DNA from: Firm-08 sp045546995
GTDB taxonomy: Bacteria > Bacillota > Clostridia > Oscillospirales > QAKW01
Direction of reading: 5' to 3'
Assembly (NCBI GenBank): GCA_045546995.1
Contig: JAZQDW010000001.1
Location: 1 to 64,000, forward strand
Length of the DNA: 64,000 bases
Numbering within the stretch: the stretch's first letter is position 1; each line of letters starts with the position of its first letter. The notes below the pieces were generated by a model that worked only from the letters and a program-made list of their open reading frames with translations, was not told where the DNA came from and did no database searches. A program made the position numbers and the translations under genes. This document shows positions 8,326-17,163 of this stretch, in pieces.

Positions 8326-9243
8326 TGGTATCACGGTTGTGATAAATTCGGTAACGCACTGTCTGTAACGGTCGAAGTCCTCAATAAAGCTCAGGCCGTG
8401 ACCGGCAGACGGAAATGTCTCCAATCGGATGCGCTGCGGGGCGGCCGCATAAATCTCACGACTCATTTCACAGGGAACAAAACGGTCGGCCTCCCCGTGC
8501 AAGATCAAGATCGGCACCTTTGCCTTCTGCACGGCGGCGCACACGTCCGCATCCAGACGCAAGCCGCCGAAAATGCGTGCGCCGGTGATAATAAACGGCA
8601 TTACCGCTCGTGACGGAAAGCCCATATCCCTTGCCACCTTGGCGATGATCCCCCGGGAGGAGGAATAGGGACAATCGGCGATGATACCGACGATATTGGC
8701 ATGGATCTCCATCCCGGCGCATAACAGCACTGTAGCCGCCCCCATAGATACCCCGGACAGTATGATGGGAGTGTCCCGTCCCAAACGCTGCGCCATCCAT
8801 TCGGCCCACCGTTTGACGTCCTGACATTCCCGCTCGCCGAAGCCGATGGTACGTCCCTTGCTTCTGCCGTGGGCGCGTTGATCGATCACCAGGGTATTGT
8901 GCCCAGCCTCCCTTGCCAGCTTGTTCCCGCCGCAAAAGTCCCGTGGTCCGCAGCCCTTATAGCCGTGCACCTGAATTTGCAACGGCGCGCCGTCCCGCTG
9001 ATGCAGATATCTGGCCCACAGACCGTCCAGCTCCAGCCACTGCCAGGGCAACGGCTCCATCTCGTCGATCAGCTCGTCCATTCGTTGACGGGCGTGCTCG
9101 TATTGATCGCCCCGCGGCATCTCACGGGGCGTCTCTTCTTTTTTAAGGTTAAAAAATGCCATACAGTAGCAAACAAAGCTGATCCCCAGCCACAAAAGCG
9201 CCAGGCCGACAACCACCCATACGGCGATCCACCAACCGTTCAT
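8320..9243 (-). CDS. Membrane-anchored alpha/beta-hydrolase
   Basis: 307 residues. An N-terminal hydrophobic helix (about 4-30) probably anchors the protein. The rest is a serine hydrolase fold: nucleophile elbow GVSMG (about residue 165), acid in HGEADRFVP and histidine in SAGHGLSF near the C-terminus. IDQRAHGRS is the usual strand-4 motif of YqkD/BaeE-like hydrolases. Substrate not predictable (ester or amide). A single leftward gene, divergent from the MATE pump. Confidence 0.85.
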   Translation of the reverse strand: MNGWWIAVWVVVGLALLWLGISFVCYCMAFFNLKKEETPREMPRGDQYEHARQRMDELIDEMEPLPWQWLELDGLWARYLHQRDGAPLQIQVHGYKGCGPRDFCGGNKLAREAGHNTLVIDQRAHGRSKGRTIGFGERECQDVKRWAEWMAQRLGRDTPIILSGVSMGAATVLLCAGMEIHANIVGIIADCPYSSSRGIIAKVARDMGFPSRAVMPFIITGARIFGGLRLDADVCAAVQKAKVPILILHGEADRFVPCEMSREIYAAAPQRIRLETFPSAGHGLSFIEDFDRYRQCVTEFITTVIPK

Positions 9244-9326
9244 AAACTCACTCTTTTCGTTGACGATAACATTTAATTATAGTATAATTATATCGCTATT
9301 GTGTTAAAAGTCAAGGAGATGACCCC

Positions 9327-10721
9327 GTGATGAAACCCGACCTGCTGTTGGCCCTGCGACAGGGAAAGCCCCTGTCCCTGCGACAGCAATTATTGTTGAT
9401 CTGGCAGTTGAGTCTGCCCGCCATTATGGCACAGCTGTCCAGCATTGTAATGCAATATATCGACGCCGCCATGGTGGGACGTTTGGGCGCAAACGAGTCC
9501 GCCGCCATCGGTCTGGTGGCCAGTAGTACCTGGCTGTTCGGTGGCTTGTGTTCGGCCGCCGTGGTGGGCTTTACCGTACGGGTAGCGCAGGCCATCGGCG
9601 CCGAGGAGCAACGTCGAGCCAGAGAGATCATGCACAGTTGCTTTGTTGCCTGTTCGGCATTTTTTCTGCTGCTTGCATTGCTCGGCGCCGGTATCAGTTA
9701 CGGCCTGCCCCACTGGCTGGGCGGCAATGCGGAGGTCTGCGGCGGCGCTACCGGCTATTTTTTGGTATACGCCCTGTCCTTGCCCTTCGTGGGGCTGAAC
9801 AACGTTTCCGGCGGAATGCTGCAGGCCAGCGGCAATATGAAATTGCCGGGACTGATGCACGTCATCATGTGTCTTTTGGACGTTGTATTCAATTTCTTTT
9901 TCATCTATCCCACCCGTACGGTAAGCGGTATGACCGTTCCGGGCGCCGGATTGGGACTGGTGGGCGCATCGCTGGGCACCGCCCTTTCCCAGGTGGTGAT
10001 CAGTCTGGCGCTGACCTGGTTTTTACTGCGGAAAAGTCCGATGTTGCGGTGGCGGCGGAAAGAACGCTTTACCCTCTCTCTGCAGGATCTGGGCAAAAGC
10101 ATCCGTATCTCCGTCCCCGTAGCCATCGAGCAGACCGTCTCCTGCGGGGCGCATATTCTCTTTACCGGCATCGTCTCCCCTTTGGGCAATATTGCCATTG
10201 CCGCCAACAGCTTTGCCATCACGGCGGAGAGTCTGTGCTATATGCCGGGATACGGCATCGGACGGGCCGCCACCACCCTCATCGGGCAAAGTGTGGGGGC
10301 CGGACGTAAGGATCTGACCAAAAAGCTGGGATGGCTGACCACCCTGCTCGGCACGGTCATTATGGGTCTTTCCGGCGTACTGCTTTATCTGTTGGCTCCG
10401 TGGATGATGGCCCTGCTGACCCCCAACCCGGACGTGATCTCGCTGGGCGTACAGGTACTACGGATCGAGGCCGTTGCCGAAGGCTTTTACGGCGCTTCCA
10501 TCGTGGCGTTGGGCGTTTTTCAAGGTGCCGGCGACACGCTGATCCCCAGCCTGATGAACTTTTTCAGTATGTGGGCCGTCCGTTTGCCGCTGGCCGCCGT
10601 TTTGGCCACCCGTTACGGTCTGCCGGGTGTGTGGGTTGCCATGTGTCTGGAACTGTGTTTCCGCGGCGTGATCTTTCTGATCCGACTGGCAGGAAAGGGA
10701 TGGCGAAAACAAGCAGATTAA
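9327..10721 (+). CDS. MATE family efflux transporter
   Basis: About 464 residues, twelve hydrophobic helices in two pseudo-symmetric halves, typical of multidrug and toxin extrusion pumps that export cationic compounds using Na+ or H+. The N-terminal signature LSLPAIMAQLSSIVMQYIDA and AAMVGRLG match NorM/DinF-like proteins. GTG (9327) and ATG (9330) starts are adjacent behind AAGGAG. Substrate unknown. One of three MATE genes in this window. Confidence 0.92.
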   Translation: MMKPDLLLALRQGKPLSLRQQLLLIWQLSLPAIMAQLSSIVMQYIDAAMVGRLGANESAAIGLVASSTWLFGGLCSAAVVGFTVRVAQAIGAEEQRRAREIMHSCFVACSAFFLLLALLGAGISYGLPHWLGGNAEVCGGATGYFLVYALSLPFVGLNNVSGGMLQASGNMKLPGLMHVIMCLLDVVFNFFFIYPTRTVSGMTVPGAGLGLVGASLGTALSQVVISLALTWFLLRKSPMLRWRRKERFTLSLQDLGKSIRISVPVAIEQTVSCGAHILFTGIVSPLGNIAIAANSFAITAESLCYMPGYGIGRAATTLIGQSVGAGRKDLTKKLGWLTTLLGTVIMGLSGVLLYLLAPWMMALLTPNPDVISLGVQVLRIEAVAEGFYGASIVALGVFQGAGDTLIPSLMNFFSMWAVRLPLAAVLATRYGLPGVWVAMCLELCFRGVIFLIRLAGKGWRKQAD

Positions 10722-10724
10722 GTA

Positions 10725-10753
10725 TTGCTTTTTATATTCTTTGATGTTATAAT
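10725..10753 (+). promoter_or_regulatory. Promoter of purA
   Basis: TTGCTT (10725-10730), 17 bp, TATAAT (10748-10753), about 50 nt before the purA start. No purine riboswitch core is visible in the short leader. Confidence 0.75.
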
Positions 10754-10803
10754 ATCCGTGTATGTAATACACATTTCTCAAATACAGAAAGGGATGTTCG
10801 ATT

Positions 10804-12078
10804 ATGGTAAAAGCAGTCGTCGGCGCCAACTGGGGCGACGAAGGAAAGGGTAAGATCACAGACGTACTGGCTAAGGATGCGGATATCGTCGTCCGTTTTC
10901 AGGGCGGTGCCAACGCCGGTCATACCATCAAAAACAAATACGGCAAGTTTGCATTGCACACTCTGCCCAGCGGCGTGTTCAATGACGGTGTCATCAACTG
11001 CATCGGTAACGGTGTAGCCTTGGATGCCGAAAAGCTGATCAATGAATATAACAGCGTCGTGCAGGCCGGTGTTCCTGCTCCGCGCCTGATGGTTTCCGAG
11101 CGGGCACAGCTGGTAATGCCCTACCACGTACTGCAGGACGTATATGAAGAGGAGCGCCTCGGTAAGGCCAGTTTTGGTTCCACCAAGAGCGGCATTGCCC
11201 CCTTCTATTCCGACAAATATGCAAAAATCGGTTTTCAGGTTTGCGAGCTCTATGACGAGGAACGCCTGAAGGAAAAACTGATTCGGGTTTTGGAGGTCAA
11301 AAACATCCTCTTTAAAAATCTTTACGGTAAAGAACCACTGGATGCAGATGAGATCTTTGCCACAATGATGAAATGGAGAGAGGGACTGACTCCCTTTGTC
11401 GGCGACGTTAGAAAGCTGCTGTGGGAGGCTGAAAAAGCAGGCAAGACCGTATTGCTGGAAGGTCAGCTCGGATCTTTGAAAGATACCGATCACGGCATCT
11501 ATCCCATGGTTACCTCCTCCTCCACCGTGGCCGGCTTCGGCGCCATCGGCGCAGGCGTTGCCCCCTACGCCATTAAAGAGATCTATACCGTTATCAAGGC
11601 ATATTCCTCCGCCGTCGGCGCAGGCGCCTTCGTTTCCGAGATCTTTGGTGACGAGGCACAGCAGATGCGTCTTAACGGCGGTGACGGCGGCGAATTCGGC
11701 GCTACCACCGGTCGTCCCCGCAGAATGGGTTGGTTTGACTGTGTGGCCACCCGCTACGGTTGTGAAGTACAGGGTACCACGCACGGTGTACTGACCGTCA
11801 TCGATGCCCTGGGCTATCTGGATGAGATCAAGGTTTGCGTCGGTTATGAGATCGACGGCAAGGTCACCAAGGACTTCCCTGTCACTCCTCTGCTGGAAAA
11901 GGCCAAGCCCGTGCTGGTCACCCTGCCCGGTTGGAAATGCGATGTAACCGGCATCACCAAGTACGAGGATCTGCCCGAAAACTGCCGCAACTACGTGGAG
12001 TTTATTGAGAAAGAGATCGGTTTCCCCATTAAGATCGTTTCCAACGGTCCCGCCCGTGAGGACATCATCTACAGATAA
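10804..12078 (+). CDS. purA: Adenylosuccinate synthase
   Basis: Joins IMP and aspartate using GTP to form adenylosuccinate, the first committed step to AMP. 424 residues, full length. The N-terminal GTP-binding loop NWGDEGKGKITD with its catalytic Asp, and NAGHTI with the catalytic His, are both present. GDGGEFGATTGRPRRMGWFD is the conserved substrate-loop region near residue 300. The ribosome site AAAGGGATG precedes the start. Monocistronic, between its own promoter and terminator. Confidence 0.97.
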   Translation: MVKAVVGANWGDEGKGKITDVLAKDADIVVRFQGGANAGHTIKNKYGKFALHTLPSGVFNDGVINCIGNGVALDAEKLINEYNSVVQAGVPAPRLMVSERAQLVMPYHVLQDVYEEERLGKASFGSTKSGIAPFYSDKYAKIGFQVCELYDEERLKEKLIRVLEVKNILFKNLYGKEPLDADEIFATMMKWREGLTPFVGDVRKLLWEAEKAGKTVLLEGQLGSLKDTDHGIYPMVTSSSTVAGFGAIGAGVAPYAIKEIYTVIKAYSSAVGAGAFVSEIFGDEAQQMRLNGGDGGEFGATTGRPRRMGWFDCVATRYGCEVQGTTHGVLTVIDALGYLDEIKVCVGYEIDGKVTKDFPVTPLLEKAKPVLVTLPGWKCDVTGITKYEDLPENCRNYVEFIEKEIGFPIKIVSNGPAREDIIYR

Positions 12079-12091
12079 AAACGATAAAATA

Positions 12092-12127
12092 AATGAGCTA
12101 CCGTTTTCATACGGTAGCTCATTTTTT
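12092..12127. terminator. Terminator of purA, also crossing the leftward XRE remnant
   Basis: AATGAGCTACCG pairs with CGGTAGCTCATT around a short loop, followed by TTTTTT. The TGA stop of the leftward HTH remnant lies inside this stem. Confidence 0.88.
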
Positions 12128-12274
12128 ATTGATTTCAGGAACGTCCGTCCGACACAAAATATAATCTATGCTCACGTTATAAAAGTCGGCCAGGCGGAGC
12201 AACGTTTCCGTAGGCGGGATCCGATCTCCGTTTTCAAATTTGGAGAGCAACGCCTGCTCGATGCCGGTTTTGTT
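12119..12274 (-). pseudogene. 5'-truncated XRE helix-turn-helix gene, in frame behind the GNAT stop codon
   Basis: Reading directly through the TAA of the GNAT gene in the same frame gives 51 residues starting NKTGIEQALLSKFENGDR, then PPTETLLRLADFYNV and SIDYIL. These are helices 2-5 of a typical XRE DNA-binding domain, ending at TGA 12119-12121. The first ~20 residues of the domain and any start codon are missing, and no ribosome site precedes it. I read it as the tail of a lost regulator joined to the GNAT gene end by deletion. It is too short to work alone. Confidence 0.75.
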
Positions 12275-12742
12275 TTACAGTATTTCTTCCATGCCGAGTT
12301 TTTGGGGTCTCAGACCCAGCTTCTCGTAAAATCTCTGCGCCGACGGATTGCAGGCCCAGACGTTGAGGGTAATATTATAAAACCCCTGCTCTTTTGCCCA
12401 TTGCTTGATAAAGGCGTACATTTGTTGTCCCACGCCTTTTCCGCGATAGTTTTCATCCACGCACAGATCATCAATATACAGCGTGCGACGATCGCACAGA
12501 CAAGGGCTATCCTTGACCTCCTCGACCACACAAAACAAATGGCACAGCAGTTTACCGTTTTCCTCCCCTACAAATACCGGACGGCTCTCGTCCTTCAGCA
12601 GAGAAAGCAATTGGTCATCCGTATACTTTTTGGAGGCCGCGCGGAATAGATCGGGGCGCCCCTCGTGATGCACCGCCGCCACCTGATACAGTAGGCCGCT
12701 AAGTTGTTTTAGATCTGCCGATACGGCACGACGAATCAACAT
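12275..12742 (-). CDS. GNAT family N-acetyltransferase
   Basis: 155 residues. The acetyl-CoA-binding segment is clear: LYIDDLCVDENYRGKGVG (strand 4 and the R/Q-x-x-G-x-G pyrophosphate loop), followed by NVWACNPSAQRFYEKLG, the usual C-terminal strand/helix. The acceptor could be a small amine or a protein N-terminus; sequence does not decide. It ends at a TAA followed, in the same frame, by the XRE remnant, so its last few residues (LGMEEIL) may derive from a fusion point. It lies 13 nt downstream of the broken carboxypeptidase gene. Confidence 0.88.
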   Translation of the reverse strand: MLIRRAVSADLKQLSGLLYQVAAVHHEGRPDLFRAASKKYTDDQLLSLLKDESRPVFVGEENGKLLCHLFCVVEEVKDSPCLCDRRTLYIDDLCVDENYRGKGVGQQMYAFIKQWAKEQGFYNITLNVWACNPSAQRFYEKLGLRPQKLGMEEIL

Positions 12743-12755
12743 ACTATCAATCTTC

Positions 12756-13303
12756 CTATCGTTTAATCATATATTTGATGGCGGAAATAAACTTCCCCTT
12801 ATAATTTCTGCTTCTGAACTGGGCGGCAGAACTTACGTGCGGAAATTCAAATAACGCCGCGTGATATCCGAGATAATGGGTGGCATAGGCACTTAAATAC
12901 CCGCCGCTGCCCATCGGTGTCGGTTGAACCGACGGAAAATAGGTGAGAAACGCATTGCGCAACAACGTTTCATGCGAATGGGAAATGATCTGATTAAACC
13001 AACCGTGCACGTCCACCAAATAGCGCGTACTGTGCTTTTTTGCCACGTCCTTTAAAAACGTATCCAACGCACGGGCCTCCGGCGACGACAGCGCACGAGG
13101 ACCATTATAGTTCCGACTGTCCGTATGCAACGTGTAGCCGCTGGGGAAAGAACGATTGAGATCAATGCCTTTTTTAATCAGGTTGCCGTTGGCATCATAG
13201 CTCCATACGGTGCGTCTGCCCGGACCGTTGCAGCAAAAGCCGGCAACGACATCAAAAGCGCCAGCAATGTCAGCCATAGAACAATCCTTTGAATTTTACG
13301 CAT
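12756..13303 (-). pseudogene. Broken M14-type zinc carboxypeptidase with signal peptide
   Basis: Two frames must be joined. The ATG at 13303, behind AAAGGAGAAGG, encodes a 41-residue peptide that begins with a good signal sequence (MRKIQRIVLWL, then TLLALLMSLPAFAA) and stops at 13178-13180. In another frame, open from 13277 to 12756, lies the second half of an M14 carboxypeptidase: CNGPGRRTVW, GIDLNRSFP (substrate Asn-Arg), LVDVHGW (zinc His) and ALFEFP (catalytic Glu). The first zinc motif HxxE and ~130-150 residues expected between signal and NPDG-like region are absent. The simplest reading is an internal deletion that also changed frame. Confidence 0.78.
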
Positions 13304-13381
13304 TCATTCCTTCTCCTTTATATACGATACGGCGATTATATCACAAACGCCATATTTTGACAATTGTTTTTTCGCTTTTTC

Positions 13382-13410
13382 TTGACTTGTTTATTATAAA
13401 AAAATATAAT
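13382..13410 (+). promoter_or_regulatory. Promoter of the MBL / ABC / beta-repeat operon
   Basis: TTGACT (13382-13387), 17 bp, TATAAT (13405-13410); the start codon follows at 13443 with GGGAGG in between. Confidence 0.85.
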
Positions 13411-13442
13411 AGAACTATAAAAAGAATCGGGAGGCTGTATTT

Positions 13443-14270
13443 ATGAAATTGCAATTTTTAGGCACTGCTGCCGCAGAAGGAATCCCCGCCATTTTCTGCA
13501 CCTGTGAAACCTGTCGCATCGCCCGCCAAAAAGGCGGCAAAAATATTCGTTCCCGCTGTCAATCATTGGTGGACGACCGTCTGCTGATCGATTTCGGGCC
13601 GGACACCTACTATCACAGTATGCGGGACGGCATTGATCTGACCTACGTTTTCAACGTGCTGATCACCCACGTTCACGAGGATCATCTCTATCCCAAAGAG
13701 CTCAACTATTATTGCAAAGGTTTTGCCAACCTGCCGGAGGATCACCCAAAATTTCATTTTTGGGGCAGTGGCGAAATGGTCAAACAGCTGACTCCCATCG
13801 TCGAAAATCCCAAAATGCTCGGTCGGGTGGAGTTGCACGAACTTGCGCCGTTCACCCCCACCGTCATTGACAAGTACACAGTCACTGCCCTGCCTGCCTA
13901 TCACGGTACCGAATCTCCCTATTTTTACATCATCGAGGGAGAGGACAAGACCATTTTGTACGCCCATGATACCGGCGCCTTCAAGCAGGAGGTATGGGAG
14001 TATTTTGCAAAGGCCAAGCCCCATTTTGATCTCATCACCTTTGACTGCACCATGGGCAATCGCCCCGTCAAGCCCTGCAGCCATCTGGGCTTTGTGGACA
14101 TCAAGGCCCTGCGGGAAAAGCTGGTGACCGCCGGCTATTCCGACGACAAAACCGTATACGTCGCCAACCACTTCTCCCACAATTCTCCCGACGTCAACTA
14201 CGAGGATCGGGGCGTGTACGAAAAAGAGGGCTACGTGATGAGTCACGACAGCCTTGTGCTGGAGTTTTAA
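13443..14270 (+). CDS. Metallo-beta-lactamase-fold hydrolase, PhnP-like
   Basis: 275 residues. The start MKLQFLGTAAAEGIP with FCTCETC is the PhnP-type N-terminus with a structural zinc site. The MBL metal motif follows as THVHEDH (about residue 80), with later ligands plausible at LPAYHG, YAHDTG and VANHFSHN. PhnP-like enzymes are phosphodiesterases acting on cyclic ribose phosphates or nucleotides; no phosphonate genes are nearby, so the substrate is open. The stop is directly followed by the ATG of the ABC gene, suggesting coupled expression. Confidence 0.88.
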   Translation: MKLQFLGTAAAEGIPAIFCTCETCRIARQKGGKNIRSRCQSLVDDRLLIDFGPDTYYHSMRDGIDLTYVFNVLITHVHEDHLYPKELNYYCKGFANLPEDHPKFHFWGSGEMVKQLTPIVENPKMLGRVELHELAPFTPTVIDKYTVTALPAYHGTESPYFYIIEGEDKTILYAHDTGAFKQEVWEYFAKAKPHFDLITFDCTMGNRPVKPCSHLGFVDIKALREKLVTAGYSDDKTVYVANHFSHNSPDVNYEDRGVYEKEGYVMSHDSLVLEF

Positions 14271-16175
14271 ATGAGACCCGGTTACGGCGCACCACCCGGC
14301 GCCAAAATGCGGGATAAGCTACGGGCCAAGCCGCCCAAAAATTTACGGGACGTCCCCCGCTTTTTAAAAGAAACGGTGGGCGGCACCCTGTATCGACTGT
14401 TTTACATTTTCCGACTGGTGTGGGAAACCAAGCCCGGGCTGTTGCTCTTCATGGTCTTTATGTCCATCTACGAGGGCCTGATTCCCTCGGTTACCACGCT
14501 GGTTACCTCCAATCTGCTCTACAAGCTGACCCTCAGCTTTACCACGCCGGTCAACCTCATCCCGCCGCTGTGCTGGATGTTCGGCATTATCTTTCTCAAC
14601 TCCATGACCGGCGGCATCAACACCATGGTCACCGAGATCTCCGGCGAGGCAGTGGCCAATCACATTAAGGTCAAAATTATGAACAAGGCAAAAACGGTGG
14701 ACGTTGCCTCCTTTGATATGCCCGACTTTTACGAACGGTTGGAAAACGCCAACCGCGAGGCAGGAATGCGCCCCATCCACATTTTGCGTTCCGCCTTTTC
14801 CCTGGTCAGCAAGATCATTTCGATCATCGCCTATCTGGGAATATTAGCCGGATTTACCGGACGGTTGCCCAATGAGAGCTATTGGTTTTTTGCCCTGTTT
14901 TTGCTGGTCTCCCTGGCCAGCGCAACGGTCAGCTTTTATTTCCGCCGCAAAAAACACGATTATATGTTCCGCCGTTCCAAGGACCGTCGACAGCTGAGCT
15001 ATTACAGCGATATGATGGTATCCAAGGATCTGGTCAAAGAGGTTCGTCTGTTTGACCTGTCCGATCTGCTGATCGGCCGCTATCGCCACGTTTTTAAGGG
15101 ATATTACAAGGGACTCAAGCGTATCATTGTCGGAGAAGGGGCGTGGAATATTTTTCTCTCCCTGCTGTCCGCCGTGCTCAACGGCATCCTGTTTTATTTG
15201 GTAGCCACCAACATCTCCCGTATTGACGATTACAACAACTATACCGGCGCTCTCAACGCCATTTCCTCCGGACTGACGGCATTGATCAGCACCACCGCCG
15301 GTATTTATGAAGGCTCGTTGTTCATTGACAATCTCATTCTGTTTATGAAGGAAAAACAGACGGTTGTTTCCACGCTGGACACCCCACGTCTGCCCGAGAC
15401 ACGCAAAGGGCATACCATTGAACTGCGAAACGTCTCCTTCCGTTATCCCGGCACCCAAAAGGACGTGCTGAAAAACCTGAACTTTACCTTCCACGCCGGT
15501 GATACCGCCGTACTGGTCGGTCTCAACGGCGCCGGTAAGACCACCCTTATCAAGCTGATCACCCGTCTGTACGATCCCACCGAGGGACAAATTTTACTGG
15601 ACGGACACGATATCAGAGAATATGATCTGCAAGCATTATACCGTCTGTACGGCATCATCTTCCAGGATTTCGGTAAGTATGCCGAAACGGCGGGTACCAA
15701 CATTTCCTTCGGTCAGGTAGATCTGCCGCCGGAGGAACAGCGGATCGTGGAGGCGGCCACCGCCAGCGGCGCAGATGAGTATATCACCGCCCTGCCCCTG
15801 CAATATGACACCCCGTTGACCCGTTATTTTGAGGAAACAGGCATCGAGCTATCCATCGGTCAATGGCAAAAGTTGTCCATTGCCCGCGCCTTTTATTCCG
15901 AGGCGGATATTTTGATCCTGGACGAGCCAACCGCCTCGCTGGACCCCCTTGCCGAGCAGGAGATCTACAACCAGTTTGACCGCCTGCGGGCAGACAAGAC
16001 CAGCGTGTTCGTTTCCCACCGTCTTTCCTCTGCCACCACCGCCGACGTCATCGTCGTGCTGGAAAACGGTGAGATCGTAGAAAGCGGTACCCATCAACAG
16101 CTGATGGAGCAAGGCGGTAAATACCATCATTTGTTCACCACCCAGGCTGCCCGCTATCAGCAGGGCGCAAAATAA
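14271..16175 (+). CDS. ABC exporter, fused permease and ATPase
   Basis: 634 residues: a cytoplasmic N-terminus, a transmembrane domain with about six helices (about 55-340), and an ATPase domain. Walker A is VGLNGAGKTT (about residue 420), Walker B ILILDEPTASLD and the H-loop FVSHRL. The signature reads LSIGQW rather than LSGGQ, a departure at a conserved Gly worth noting. The architecture is that of half-size type IV (MsbA/lipid-multidrug) exporters, which act as dimers. It starts at the base after the MBL stop and is followed 19 nt later by the beta-repeat protein. Confidence 0.92.
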   Translation: MRPGYGAPPGAKMRDKLRAKPPKNLRDVPRFLKETVGGTLYRLFYIFRLVWETKPGLLLFMVFMSIYEGLIPSVTTLVTSNLLYKLTLSFTTPVNLIPPLCWMFGIIFLNSMTGGINTMVTEISGEAVANHIKVKIMNKAKTVDVASFDMPDFYERLENANREAGMRPIHILRSAFSLVSKIISIIAYLGILAGFTGRLPNESYWFFALFLLVSLASATVSFYFRRKKHDYMFRRSKDRRQLSYYSDMMVSKDLVKEVRLFDLSDLLIGRYRHVFKGYYKGLKRIIVGEGAWNIFLSLLSAVLNGILFYLVATNISRIDDYNNYTGALNAISSGLTALISTTAGIYEGSLFIDNLILFMKEKQTVVSTLDTPRLPETRKGHTIELRNVSFRYPGTQKDVLKNLNFTFHAGDTAVLVGLNGAGKTTLIKLITRLYDPTEGQILLDGHDIREYDLQALYRLYGIIFQDFGKYAETAGTNISFGQVDLPPEEQRIVEAATASGADEYITALPLQYDTPLTRYFEETGIELSIGQWQKLSIARAFYSEADILILDEPTASLDPLAEQEIYNQFDRLRADKTSVFVSHRLSSATTADVIVVLENGEIVESGTHQQLMEQGGKYHHLFTTQAARYQQGAK

Positions 16176-16194
16176 CCTTTTTTAAGGAGGCCAT

Positions 16195-17016
16195 ATGAAG
16201 CTTAAGATCACTCTATTTGTTTTGATCCTCATATTGGTATTGACCGCAGCAGGTGTGGGAATGTACTATTCCCTGCCCTATCGGTATGACAATGCAGACG
16301 AATATATCTGCGGCGATGCAGAAGTCACCGCCGAGGATATCACGGCCGTACGCATCCACTGGCTGTTCGGTCATATCACCATGGAGCAGTATGACGGCGA
16401 CACCATTTCGCTGAAGGAAGAAAAGGCGCCCGAAGCCGAGGGTGAAAAGATGTGGTACCGTACCGCCGACGGGGTGCTGGACATTCGTTTTTGCAAAAGC
16501 GGCACCATGGCCCGGGGCGCGCAAAAGCAGCTGACCCTGATGATCCCCCGACAACTGAAACCGGATCTGACCGTGTTTACCCGCACAGCCAATATTATGG
16601 TACGGAGCGGCAGTTTCCGCAACGTCACCGTCTTTAACGACACCGGCCTGACCCGTATGCTCAGCGCCTCAGCCGACCGCATCACCTGCAAGACCGACAG
16701 TGGCAGTGTCAATTTCCACGGTACCATGAACAGCGGCAAGTTTGAGACTGTCAGCGGCAATCACGCTCTGACCTATCTCAACACTCCCGAAAAGCTGGAA
16801 TTTTATTCCGTCGACGGGCTGATGCAATTGGCCCTGCCCCCCGAGGCCACCTTCCGCGCCGCTTTCTACACCAAGGACGGCAGCCTGACCTCCGGCTTTA
16901 AGGGCACGGTGGAGGAAAACATCCTGACCGTGGGTGACAAGCCCACCGCCAAGATGGACATCGTCACCGTCAGCGGCGATCTGGAGATCAACAAAACCAA
17001 GGTTCGCGGGAAATAA
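16195..17016 (+). CDS. Membrane-anchored beta-strand repeat protein (DUF4097-like)
   Basis: 273 residues. The N-terminal hydrophobic segment (about 4-27) after MKLKI is a signal anchor. The rest is a ladder of short beta strands with recurring S-G/D-S and NVTVFNDTG-like turns, resembling DUF4097 putative adhesin or sensor domains found at Gram-positive envelopes. No catalytic residues are evident. The start is fixed by TTAAGGAGG. Third gene of the MBL-ABC operon, so it may serve an envelope-stress or export function with the ABC protein; that is inference only. Confidence 0.75.
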   Translation: MKLKITLFVLILILVLTAAGVGMYYSLPYRYDNADEYICGDAEVTAEDITAVRIHWLFGHITMEQYDGDTISLKEEKAPEAEGEKMWYRTADGVLDIRFCKSGTMARGAQKQLTLMIPRQLKPDLTVFTRTANIMVRSGSFRNVTVFNDTGLTRMLSASADRITCKTDSGSVNFHGTMNSGKFETVSGNHALTYLNTPEKLEFYSVDGLMQLALPPEATFRAAFYTKDGSLTSGFKGTVEENILTVGDKPTAKMDIVTVSGDLEINKTKVRGK

Positions 17017-17027
17017 ACGTTCCATCT

Positions 17028-17066
17028 AAAACGGTCGTCACTGTATTAGTGACGGCCGTTTTTTGT
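17028..17066 (+). terminator. Terminator of the MBL / ABC operon
   Basis: AAAACGGTCGTCACT pairs with AGTGACGGCCGTTTT, followed by T residues. Confidence 0.88.
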
Positions 17067-17071
17067 TCTAC

Positions 17072-17100
17072 TTGCAATAAAAAAAGCTTTGTGGTATAAT
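17072..17100 (+). promoter_or_regulatory. Promoter of the DtxR/MntR-type regulator gene
   Basis: TTGCAA (17072-17077), 17 bp, TATAAT (17095-17100). No clear MntR-type palindrome is visible around it. Confidence 0.75.
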
Positions 17101-17163
17101 CGATACAAAGCAGATCCCCACGTTGGGTTTGCCTTTATTTTTGTATTAAGGGAGGGGTAATTT

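Noticed and set aside
10754..10803. Purine riboswitch before purA
   Set aside because: The leader is only about 45 nt and lacks the conserved three-way junction.
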